A stretch of 64,000 nucleotides of DNA from Alviniconcha marisindica (lineage: Eukaryota > Mollusca > Gastropoda > Provannidae). Shown here piece by piece: positions 1 to 11,487 of this stretch. The stretch spans positions 422,501 through 486,500 of the forward strand of contig JABMCL010002100.1 of assembly GCA_018857735.1 (NCBI GenBank), read 5' to 3'. How positions within the stretch are numbered: the first letter of the stretch is position 1; every line of letters begins with the position of its first letter. The translations under genes and the position numbers were made by a program. The notes below the pieces were generated by a model. That model was not told where the DNA came from and did no database searches. It was given only the letters and a program-made list of their open reading frames with translations.

Positions 1-95
1 CGAAGGGTGTGGGGACTAATGAGACTGTGGAAGCAACATAGCGTCCAAACATGCACGTAACCATGAGGCGCGTCCGCCCCAGGTAACAAAAAAAA
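1..95. repeat. Dispersed repeat, copy 1
   Basis: The stretch containing 'GCATAGCGTCCAA-CATGCAC' (with small differences) and ending in CCCCAGG is clearly similar to 7535-7615. Two diverged copies 7.5 kb apart suggest a dispersed element of unknown class. The left end is outside the window. Confidence 0.55.
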
Positions 96-104
96 TAAAA
101 GCCC

Positions 105-303
<199 letters not shown>

Positions 304-539
304 TTCAAGTATCGCCCATTGACCAATTTCCAACGAAGCACACACACACAAAAAAAAAAACAAAAAAAAACAACCCAGACTGGATGGAACAACAGGCGGG
401 CAAGTAACGTGACTCGGAACACTTCATCGACTTCCCAACGGACAACCTCGGAAGGGAGTGGCGGCGATCTAGAGGATGCTGCACACACGCACTATACCCT
501 CACCCACCCCCAACCCCACCCCAACCCCCACCCTTCTAT

Positions 540-690
540 TCCTCCACCTCACCCAGTCTCCCCTCTCAGCCCCCCACCCCCCACCCCCCCCCCCCCCCCA
601 GCACACCCATCCCCAGCCTCCCAGCCTCCCTCTTTCTTTCTTTCATCATTTTTTCTTTTCTTCCCCCCCCCCCCCCCCCCCCCCCCCATT
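540..690. repeat. C-rich low-complexity tract with poly-C run
   Basis: CCCCACC-type sequence ends in about 25 consecutive C at 664-687. Simple sequence only; homopolymer length is likely unreliable. Confidence 0.9.
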
Positions 691-699
691 TTTTTGTGT

Positions 700-1073
700 G
701 TTGTTTTTTTGACCTGTTTACTTGCTGGTCAGATTAGCTGGTCAGGGTGGGTCGCAGCAGGAAATAAGGGCACATGTCGTTTGGCGGGTTATCGGCAATC
801 GGCCGTTCTAACCTTTCGCAGCGGTCTAGACGGACAGCGAGATGTACTCTGGGTCTCAGACACCATTACCCGGCCGTAGCTGACGCCGCGAGGAGGACGA
901 GGACGAGGGCGAGGACAAGGACGAAGCCAGGACGACCGAAAGCCGGCAGAGCCGCCAGTGACGCGAGGCAGGGCGATGGGGGAAGGCCGGGCAGGGCAGG
1001 GCAGGGCAGGGCAGGGCGGTTTCTGGAGCTGCCAGGCCGTTACGTGATTACTGGGCTAACTTGCTGTGATTGA

Positions 1074-1075
<2 letters not shown>
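700..1075. other. GC-rich stretch, nothing recognised
   Basis: A moderately GC-rich segment with a GGCAG-type short tandem near 985-1017. A 99-codon open frame on the plus strand is Arg/Gly/Ala-rich, has no recognisable domain and overlaps the simple repeat. I see no gene. Confidence 0.4.

Positions 1076-1134
<59 letters not shown>
1076..1134. repeat. (CT)n microsatellite
   Basis: Nearly pure CT dinucleotide run; shorter CT-rich tracts follow at 1267-1305, 1335-1412 and a poly-C at 1438-1455. Confidence 0.95.
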
Positions 1135-1135
<1 letters not shown>

Positions 1136-1837
1136 AACTGCAGGAAAACGCAACGATTGGGTGTATCATGGTCAAATTTCAAAAAGCAGCAATGTTGTAC
1201 AGTTAGCAACTAATATTGCAGGGAGTTTGATGATTTACTTTCATTTTATGCCATCTCCGATTCCACACACTCTCTCTCTCTCTCTCCCCCTCTCTCTCTC
1301 TCTCCTTGTAAAATAAAGTTTTCTAGTTCGAGTTCTCCCTCCCTCTATCTCTCTCTTTCTCTCCCTCCCTCCCCTTCTCTCCGCCCCACCTCCTCTCTCT
1401 CTCTCTCTCTACAATCCTTGTAATATAAAGTTTTCGTCCCCCCCCCCCCCCCCCCGTGGCCTTTCTTGTCTGGAGACTCCTGGCCGGATTCTTCCTCAGC
1501 CTGAGCCTTCGCGATTGATTAGGCGTATCGGAGGGTCACCACTGTCCCAAGCCCAGCCCCTCAGACTAGGGGGATTAGTGGAGGAGCTAGCTAGCGATTA
1601 CTACTGGCGGCGCCGCCGCCGCCGCCAACCGAGACATGACATCAACAGTTTGTGGCACTGAAGAGAACGTTTATTATCGATCACGGCGCAGCACCCAAAC
1701 CTGAAGTACGACTCGAGGGACGACCACGAGGCTGTAGCCCCCAGGGTTGTGTAGACGTTTGCTGCGGTGGACGCTGCGTACGTGCCCAGCGCACTGAGCA
1801 TTCACCTTAACGGAACTCCATGCGCTATACAAGTGGA

Positions 1838-1876
1838 CATCATCACCATCATCATCATCATCATCATCATCATCGT
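1838..1876. repeat. (CAT)n trinucleotide run
   Basis: About 12 CAT/CAC triplets. In one frame this reads as a poly-His stretch, but there is no supporting gene structure around it. Confidence 0.85.
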
Positions 1877-2215
1877 CATGGACGCTGTGTTGAAGCCCTG
1901 GTTTTGACAGGACTACTGACTAACAACGATAGGGTTGTGAGTGTTGCTCGCCATGCCAGTCATCATGGACGCTGTGGTGAAGCCGTGGTTTTGACAGGAC
2001 TGCCAACAATAGGGTTCAGTTGTGTGTTGCTCGCCATGCCAGTCATCATGGACGCTGTGTTGAAGCCGTGGTTGACTGCTAACGATAGGGTTCAGTTGTC
2101 AGTGTTGCTCGCCATGCCAGTCATCATGGACGCTGTGTTGAAGCCGTGGTTTTGACAGGACTACTGGACTGTCAACGATAGGGTTGTCAGTGTGTCAACG
2201 ATAGGGTTGCCAGCC
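1877..2215. repeat. About 85-bp tandem repeat, 4 copies
   Basis: Units carry 'GCCAGTCATCATGGACGC', 'GTGGTTTTGACAGGACT' and 'AACGATAGGGTTGTCAG' in the same order, with small indels. No coding function is visible. Confidence 0.8.
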
Positions 2216-2399
2216 TGCTTCGCTTGCCCCGCTGTCCACCACGGCACGAGTCCAGCCTTGTGCTTCTCACAGCACTCTCACCTGTTGCAGAGACTGACCG
2301 CCCGGTTTAGGTTGTCAAAGAATCCGCGTTACCGTTGTGACAACGCCGGCCACGCCGAGGTCGTGTCAAAAGTGACTGCTGTCAGATTAGCTGTTTGTG

Positions 2400-3600
2400 C
2401 ATGAGCTGGGGCTAAACGAGTTTCGACGTACTCGTAACTAATTTACTGACCCGGTTTTGTCACAGAATCTGCGTTGTTGTGGCAACGCCTTCGTGTCATG
2501 GTCACTGCAAACTACTCATAGTATTTGTTGTCTGCGCATGACCGCAACAGGATCTGGGGTTAAAAACGAGTTTGGACACACTCTCAGTTAATTTACTGAC
2601 CTGGTTTCGTCACCGAATCCGTGTTGTTGTGGCCATGCCTTCACGTCAAGGTCACTGCAAATTATTGTCTGGATCTGGGGTTAAAAACGACTTTAGATAC
2701 ACTCTCATTACTTAACTGACCTGGTTTTGTCACAGAATCTGCGTTGTCGTGGCAACGCCTTCATGTCAAGGTCACTGCAAACTATTGTTTGCGCATGACG
2801 CAGCAGGATCTGGGATTAAAACCAAGTTTAGATACACTCTCACAACTAACATGACTGACCCGGTTTTCTTACAGAATCCGCGTAGTCTAGCAAGACCCTC
2901 GAGTCAAGGTCACCGCAAACTATTGTCTGCGCATGACCACAGCAGGATCTGGGATTAAATTAAGGATCAGTTTTAACACACTCTCACAACTAACTTCCAT
3001 GGCGTGCTTTGTCACAGAATCCGCGTTGTTGTACTGTCACAAAACCACGACAAGGTCACTCTAGACTTTGGTTGATGACATCTAGCAGCTGGTGCTGACT
3101 AAACTGATTCATAAACACTGTCAGAACTAGCTTCACGTGCCTGGCTTTGTCACATAATCCGAGTTGTACCACCGCGACGCCTTCACGTCAAGGTCACTGC
3201 AGACTGTCACTGATGGCAGCTAGCAACAGGTGCTAATTAAGATTCATTGAGTTTACTAGTTTAGGCACACCCTCACAGCTAACTTCATTTGACTTGGTTT
3301 TGTCCCAGAATCCAGGTTGTTGTGCCGTCACTGTGCCTTCACATCAAGGTCACTGCAGACTTTTACTGATGGCAGCGAGCAACAGGTGCTAGGACCCAAT
3401 GAGCTTAGGCACAACCTCACAGCCAACTTCACCTGGCTTGGTTTTGTCCCACAATCCAGGTTGTTGTGCAGTCACAGTGCCTTCACGTCAAGGTCACTGC
3501 GGACGTCTGTCAGTGACAGCAGTCACAGCTGGGGCTACATGACTTCAGACATTCTCACGCAACTCACTTCATTACCTTTCACACTCAAAGGTCAACACTA
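2400..3600. repeat. About 140-bp tandem repeat, 8 diverged copies
   Basis: Each unit contains 'GGTTTTGTCACAGAATC', 'GTTGTTGTGGCAACGCCTTC', 'TCAAGGTCACTGCA' and 'ACACTCTCACAACTAAC', recurring about every 120-157 bp. Copies at the right end are the most diverged. No protein family was recognised. Confidence 0.85.
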
Positions 3601-4630
3601 ACTGCACGAAAGACTGCTCACTAGACATAATATATTCTTCCAAGATTTCACAACAGACCTGCTGTGTATTAATCTGGAATTTCTCCAACATCAAACGGTA
3701 ATATAAAGTAGTGATTAAATGCACATTCAGTGTAGGTCAATTAACTTCTGAGTACATAAGAACTTAAGCCAGTTATCTATAAAAAATAATAAAAAATAAA
3801 CCAGTCTATACAAAACAGTTATTATTCATAAAGTCATCAGGAACAAAAATTCACTGCTGCAATGGACGGAAAAAAGCCATAGAACACTCAGCGGAGAACC
3901 ACTGTATAAGATTCTAAACGCAAAAAAATAACAACCAAACCAACAAGAACAAAAAACAGGCACAAACCCATACAGAAGTATCACAGTTTCTGCATAAAAA
4001 TAGGGCAAATGACACTGAAAAACAAAACAAGCAAATACCAGACCCAAAATGAATTATGCCGTAATTAAATGGTGTAACAATGTCAAAAAGAAACGATACA
4101 TTATTTGAAATGAAGAAGGAGGAGACACTGTGAGAACGCATAACAACAACGGATGGTTTTCAAAAAGAGGACGGTCCGACCGAGCGATTCTCAATGCAAG
4201 GGGGGTAAACGACACCAAATCACGTCTGATCAAGCAATAACACTTTCTCAGATTACTTCCCCTAAAAGCTTTCGCACGCACTCTTCCTCAAGATCAATCA
4301 TACAAGGATAAAACCACTTCCGAGCAGTCGTTTACATATTAAACAGTTCGAGGGTTCAAAGCCTCCAGCCCTACACCATAAGGGGTTAAAATACAGATAA
4401 GATGAAACAAGAATGACTGCTGGCACACTTGGTTCTTAGTAAGAGATGACTGACTTTTTCATTATACCAAGTCAACCATGACAGGTCATACACAGTTCAT
4501 CAAATCCATTAAAATCTGATTCACAGTTCAAGACACAGTATGGGAGAAAAAAGAGAGAGACAGACAGACAGACATGACCTCTCAGGACACTAAAAAAAAA
4601 AGTTCACAAAAATGAAATATCAATGTGAGC
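3601..4630. other. No gene recognised
   Basis: AT-rich sequence without recognisable coding or RNA features. Short minus-strand open frames are hydrophobic and unconvincing. Confidence 0.5.
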
Positions 4631-4631
4631 T

Positions 4632-5095
4632 GCTCAGATGGGTAAACATTGTTGATCTGAGGATGACCTCAGAGACAGAACCAGTAAACATTGGTTGGTA
4701 TGAGGATGATCTATAGCCCAGTAAACACTGGTTGGTCTGAGGACGACCCCAGACCGGTAAACACTGGAGGACAACCTCAGACCAGTAAACCCTGGTTGAT
4801 CTGTGGACCACCTCAGACCCAGTAAACATTGGTCGGTCTGAGGACCCCAGACCAGTAAACATTGGAGGACAACCTCAGACCAGTAAATGTTGGTTGGTCT
4901 GAGAACAACCTCAGACCGTCAACACTGGTTGGTCTAAGGACTACCTAAGATCCAGTAAACACTGGTTGGTCTGATGATGACCTCAGATCCAGTAAACATT
5001 GGCTGATCTATGGACGACCTCAGACCCAATAAACATTGCTTGGTCCCAGAGTCAGTACACACTGGTCAGGGTAAAGACAACCTCAGCCTGAGTAC
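4632..5095. repeat. About 38-bp minisatellite, about 11 copies
   Basis: Units of the form 'CCAGTAAACATTGGTTGGTC' followed by 'TGAGGACGACCTCAGA' with variable spacing. Intergenic, downstream of MAP9. Confidence 0.85.
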
Positions 5096-5308
5096 AAAAG
5101 TGCTAAGAAAGGAGAGCAAGAGGAATGCCTGTTTGAGAAGAAATGAATAAGATGATGCTCTATGTGAGAAGACAAAGAAAAAACGAAGTAACAAAAATTA
5201 CCCCAATAAGTTTGTCTTTTTCTACCCTCATTGGGCTTTTCTACCCTCACAGGACTTCACCTTTCTCGCCCTTCTTAGTTCTGCCTCACTTCTACAATCA
5301 GCCTTGTA

Positions 5309-5605
5309 TAGTCACCACTCTTGTAACTTCTGTAACTGTTGCTACCTCATCCGCAACCCAGTCCGACTCTCTGTTAAAGTGCTATGCCCGTCTTGTACCA
5401 TTTCTTCTTCCTTCCAAAAATATCCATCATCTCGTTTCCTTCTGTATCAGTCTTGTATTCGCCACTCTTGTAACTTCTGTAAATGTCACCACCTCAACTG
5501 CAACCCAGTCTGACTTTTTGCTAAAGTGCTATGCCTGTCGCATCCCATTGCTTCCTCCTGCCAAAAGCATCTTGCATCTAGTTTCTTTCTGCAATAGTTT
5601 GTTCA
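5309..5605. repeat. Two-copy direct repeat, about 150 bp
   Basis: 5309-5459 and 5461-5605 share 'CACTCTTGTAACTTCTGTAA', 'GCAACCCAGTC' and 'AAAGTGCTATGCC' in the same order. This tandem duplication explains the 160-codon plus-strand open frame here, which has no recognisable domain. Confidence 0.7.
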
Positions 5606-5825
5606 CCTTTTTCCTCCCTCCTTAGTTCTGGTAACAGTTCCAGGCTCGCAGTCTCTGTTCTGTGTCTGAATACAGTCAGAGCAGCTATTTTCTTCCCCAG
5701 CTAAATTTTACTGCCTGTGTGCAGTCAGCCCTCAGCTTCCTTGGGTGAGAGAGCAAAAGTAACAAGGACTGTGAAGTGAGGGCTGGGTTACAGTCTTTGT
5801 CTTCCCTCTGTGCGCATGCACTCGC

Positions 5826-5950
5826 TTGGTCAGAGATCTTTGTCTTAAGCTGCCCCATCTGTCTGGAACAGTCTCCTTCGCCATGTTAGATCATCACTCA
5901 CATCTTTCAAATCATCTTTGAAATCTCACCTCTTCAAGGTATCCTACTGA
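5826..5950 (+). mobile_element. LINE reverse transcriptase ORF, C-terminal fragment
   Basis: The plus strand translates as 'GQRSLS*AAPSVWNSLLRHV' followed by 'RSSLTSFKSSLKSHLFK'. This is the common C-terminal signature of non-LTR retrotransposon ORF2 proteins (APSVWNSLP...LR...FK..LK..LF). An in-frame stop shows it is dead. The 5' body of the element is not recognisable here. Confidence 0.75.
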
Positions 5951-6807
5951 CCGTGTGTAATTGGTGCGTGTGTGTGTGTAAGCAGGGCAGGGGCACCATA
6001 GCACCATAGCTGTCAACCCCTTTAGTCCAGAGTTTGTGAACCTGTATTTCCCTTATGCAGGCCGGGGTCTTTTGTTTCTTTGCTGGTGGCAGCAGCATTT
6101 TTAATTCCAACCGGCACGTGTGGCAGTGGAAGGAAGAAGCAATGTTGTGCAAAATATGCATGCATGACTTCAAATGTCACATCCAACGAGATTTCTTAGC
6201 CTATTGCACTAGGCCAGTCAGTGTGCATTTGGCGATGGAGTGTGTTGGCTGCTCGTTCGACAGTTTTTCAGCCTTTTTGCTCAGTTTAAAACAACAACAA
6301 AATCTCACGAAAATTATGTTTTCCTGCATCCATTTTCCAATTCGACCATAGCCCCCCCACAAAATAATGATTTTTTAAATATTTTATACTGGTAAACTGT
6401 ATAGGTTGACAGGTATGAGGGTGTGTGTGGTGTGTGTGGGGGGAGGGTGCGCACACATTGTTTTGACTTAATGTGCTATGTGCTCCAATTTAGAGAAATA
6501 TTACATAAAAGAGTACATCAGCATTACAAATTGTGTTGCATCTATGCAAGCTGTATCTACCAAGTAATTCCACAACACCACCATGTTTCTCCAAGCTCTC
6601 TTCAGCAGAGCTATGATCATTTCTGTCTCTTCTCTCAAAACTGGGCAGACAATTGGTGATCCAACTTATCCACGTCAACATTCACTTGGAACAGCACTGC
6701 AAGGCACTGTGGCAACATTCCTATGCCTACGTTTGACCTACCCCTAACTGCCCCTCCTTCCACAAATGGTTAAAATAGGTGGTGACTGCGCTGCTGTTTT
6801 AGCCTCC

Positions 6808-6921
6808 TCATCGTCCAAACGGAACGGTGTGGTTGGCCGGACTCCATGCTGGTCGGTAATCCATTTCTCCAGACATTGTCTTTCGTCGGGTCTCAATCTT
6901 CTTGCGGTGATCCTGATTTTC
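6808..6921 (-). CDS. MAP9: MAP9 coding exon 12 (C-terminus and stop)
   Basis: Acceptor TTTCAAAG at 6922-6923; reads [18 protein letters not shown], then [19 protein letters not shown] and TGA at 6808-6810. Phase 0 in. The WSP..HTV ending is the diagnostic MAP9 C-terminus. It is too short for ordinary ORF calling and was found by homology. No canonical AATAAA was found close downstream. Confidence 0.88.
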   Translation of the reverse strand, partial: ENQDHRKKIETRRKTMSGEMDYRPAWSPANHTVPFGR

Positions 6922-8070
6922 CTTTGAAAGAGGTATAAACAAAAGACTTACGAATGAGTAATCAAAGCGAAAGGTATTACTGCCCAAAATTCATATGGAA
7001 GGCCAGTTGGATCTGTGTAAAATGTTCACCCAGGAAAACAATCAACACTAAATCTCCACTGATTTCTGAAACCAGTTTACGATTGTTGTCTTTGTCAACT
7101 TGTTTTGACAACGCTACATTTTACAAAAAATAATGCCTTTGCTGTCCTGAAAATGACCTCGGCTTTAGCTTGCAAGTACCTGACCAAGGCTGGTCAGCTA
7201 AGGCAGGGGAATCCCTATCTGGACTTTGAGTGAACCAGAAGACAATTTTTCATTTTATGCATTTATCACAAATAATAAAGTTCTTTGGAATTTCCGAGAA
7301 GGAACATTCAGCCCAGTGTCCCTAGCACAGTAGTGTGGGACCAGTCTTTCAACATCACCCTGAAAACCACAGAAAAGTGCCCACAAAAGAGAGATGGTAC
7401 TTGGTCAGGGCACACTCCATGCCTCGCTTTCTGGCACCCTTCTTCCAAACTCTGCCATAATTGGTTACACCACTGAAGGGGCGCTCCTTATCTCCATGCA
7501 TCTGTCCACCAAAGCTGTCAGCGCCCTCTGGTAGGTTTGGGTACTAATAACACACTGCGGAAGCAGCATAGCGTCCAAGCATGCACACAAACATGATGTG
7601 TGTCCACCACAGGTTTAAATTTTTTGTTAGTTCTGTCTCGATTTAAAAAAAGTTTTATTTGCGCTGACAAAAACATTTTATTTGTGCTGACAAAAACAAT
7701 GTGGGTGCTTATAAAAGTAACACCTGATATAAATTAGAGTTGCCTGTTTCAAATGAACTGCTATTTGAGCACCAACAACAAATTCACCTGTTTCAAATGA
7801 ACTGCTATTTGAGCACCAACAACAAATTCAGTCAGCTGTCCAAGAGCTATGGTGTAACCACTTATGGCAGTTCACACAATCATACATGTAGTATCACTGA
7901 CTATACAATCCTCACAGAATCACTGTACATACCTACCTTGTACATCCAGTCCTCACTGTATCACTGTATATACCTTGTTCACACAATCATACATGTAGTA
8001 TAACTGACTATACAATCCTCACAGAATCACTGTACATACCTACCTTGTACATCCAGCGCTCATGCCATCA

Positions 8071-8143
<73 letters not shown>

Positions 8144-8155
8144 TAGATAGATATA

Positions 8156-8201
<46 letters not shown>

Positions 8202-8621
8202 TACATACACACACACACACACACACACACCTTGTAGTTGTACACACAATCCTCATAGGGTGACTGCACATACCTACCTTGTACATCCAGCGCTCATGCC
8301 ATCACTGTATATATCTATACCTTGTACACACAATCCCAACAGTACAACTGTACAAAATGAGCAACGGTACACTACCTTGCTGCGCATCCAATCTTCATAA
8401 CGTTTCTGAGCTTCTTCCTCCTTCTGACGCTGGAGGGCTTCCTGGGTGGTCTCCTCCACAACTTTGACCTTTTTCTCCATCTTGGCTTTGCGCTTCAGCT
8501 CCTCATCTTTCTTCGTCTTCCTGCACATGCATACAGTCACAGTGCAGTCATTTGGCATCGTATGACAGGTGTTTGACCTCTCTTTTTCTCTCCATTCCAC
8601 CTCCACCACCCCCATGCAAAT

Positions 8622-8679
<58 letters not shown>

Positions 8680-10821
8680 ACACACATGTACACCTACACC
8701 GACACACACAACTATGGATGAAAGAATGATTACGTTGTATTCAACAGATGTATTTCATGAATATGTGAAACTGTAATAGATGAAAGCAATATGATTCAGT
8801 TTGTGGAGGGAAAAAAACTTTGGGTAAAGAAGTATGAATGAGTGTTTGATAGCATTGCTGTAGAGGATGGATGCATGTTATGCAAATAAACTCCACACAA
8901 AAATGTGCTCGGCAAATGCTGTGCTGTTCAGTGCAACAAGCTACATCACACAAAGGATCTCTCTGCTGAGATTCTGCATGTGGAGGGGGGGGTGGGGGGG
9001 GGGGGGGGGGCCGTTCATGCAGACCCAAGGTTATGCGCATACGTACCACCCCCTGAAGGCAGTCCAGCTCTCTTTCTCCTTCTTGGCCTTCTCCTCTGCC
9101 TCCAGCTCTTTCTTCTCCTTCTCCGTCATCTTGACCTGCTTGACCTTGGTCTTCAGCACCACATCCTTCTTCTCCTTCCAGGTCCTAAATGTCTGGAACA
9201 TGGTGACACAGCATGCATGTAACTGTATGTTTGTACTGTACCACTCTGTTCCCGCACCCCTTGGGAAGGAAGAAGTGATCTCAGAAAAAGATCAGTTTCA
9301 ACATATCACACCCGTAAGAGTGGTGGAGTTTATGTTTACAACTTATACATGATGTCACAAGACATCCAAACCCTCAGTGGATAACTTGCCACAACTTATA
9401 CATGATGTCACAAGACATCCAAACCCTTAGTGGGTGACTTGCTACAACTTTTACTTGATGTCACAAGACATCTAAACACTCACTGAATGACTTGCTGCAA
9501 CTTATACATGATGTCCCAAGACACCCAAACCTTCACTGGATGACTTGCTACAACTTATACATGATGTCCCAAGACACCCAAACCTTCACTGGATGACTTG
9601 CTACAACTTATACATGATGTCCCAAGACACCCAAACCCTCACTGGATGACTTGCTGCAACTTATACATGATGTCCCAAGACACCCAAACCCTCACTAGGT
9701 GACCTGCTGCAGGAGACACCTCAAGCGCAAAAACAACAATAACTACAAGCAGCTCAAATCACAAGAAGCTAAAAAGGCAAGACCTACATTACACCTACCA
9801 CCGCACCCACGCACACTCACTCAAAAAATAAAATAATTCCAGGGTGCCACAAAGAGCTCTCACCACTTCGGCCTCCACGCGTTTGTCCTCCCTCTCCTGG
9901 CGCTCTTTCTCCTTCTTTAGCTCCTCCTCCCTGCGCTGCCTGGCCTTCTCCTTGGCCAGCTTCTCCTTCTTGCTCTCCTCCCAGGCTTTGTAGGACAGCA
10001 TGGCCTCTGTGCGCTTCTCCTCCTCCTCCTGCAGTTCACACACACATCAGTAACCAACATCTCTGTGTGCTTCTCCTCCTCCTCCTGCAGTTCACACACA
10101 CACATCAGTAACCAACATTTCTGTGTGTTTCTCCTCCTCCTCCTGCAGTTCACACATACATCAGTAACCAACATCTCTGTGTTTCTCCTCCTCCTCCTGC
10201 AGTTCACACACACACATCAGTAACCAACACCTCTGTGCGCTTCTCCTCCTCCTCCTGCAGTTCACACATGCATCAGTAACCAACATCTCTGTGTTCACAG
10301 AGGCATCAGTAACCAACATCTCTGTGTGCTTCTCCTCCTCCTGCTGCAGTTCACACAGGCATCAGTAACCAACATCTCTGTGTGCTTCTCCTCCTCCTCC
10401 TGCAGTTCAAACAGACATCAGTAACCAACGTCTCTGTGTTCACACAGGCATCAGTAACCAACATCTCTGTGTGCTTCTCCTCCTCCTCCTGCAGTTCAAA
10501 CAGACATCAGTAGCCAACGGCTCTGTGTTCACACAGGCATCAGTAACCAACATCTCTGTGTGCTTCTCCTCCTCCTCCTGCAGTTCACACAGGCATCGGT
10601 AACCAACCTCTCACACAGACAGGTAAAGTTGGTGAAAGCCACCAGATACAGATAACGACAGTGATGACAGAGATGAGGTGGAGACCACTGAGCAGTGCCT
10701 GTAGCAGAGAAGGCTGCTGTGCACTGTTAGGCCTAAGGGATAGTGAAACAATGACAGAGTGCACATGGGTGCTTGCACACACCTTCCCCACACCCACATA
10801 AATGTGCAAAGGCATGCACAC

Positions 10822-10875
<54 letters not shown>

Positions 10876-11434
10876 ATGCACCCACCCACACACTGACATA
10901 CATTCACAAATACACACACACACACACACACACACACAAATACATACCAACATTTGTACACACACGTGCATGCATGCACACACACACACGCATGCATGCA
11001 CGCGCACACACACACACGCACACACACACACACACACACACGTACACACACACATATGCACATCACACACACTCATATGCATGCACACACACACACACCC
11101 TCTTTCCAATACCCTAGTCCAATCCCCTAACCTGTTTTTTCTTCCTGGCTTCTTCCTCTTCTTTCCGCTGCTTCTCCTTCTGCTGTTCCTTGGCAGCCTT
11201 CATGCGCTTTCGATACCATTCTTCATACACTGCATCCCGGATGTCTAAGGTGCTGTTGAACTCTGGCATCGTGGCCTCTTTCGTGGTCTGTCCTGGCAAC
11301 GTGCCATAGCGAGGCTTGGGACGATGCTGCACCTTGGCTTGAGCTGACACCGGTCTGTGTAAGAAGGTGAGACAGACATGTGTACGATTTTCCTCTTTCT
11401 TTCTTTCTCTCTCTTGCTTAGCCTGCAGGTGGTT

Positions 11435-11487
<53 letters not shown>

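Noticed and set aside
1601..1801. 66-codon minus-strand frame ending in poly-Arg
   Set aside because: The Arg run is a (CGC)n repeat; no homology or splice context.
5143..5625. 160-codon plus-strand open frame
   Set aside because: Explained by a two-copy 150-bp tandem duplication; no domain and no codon or splice support.
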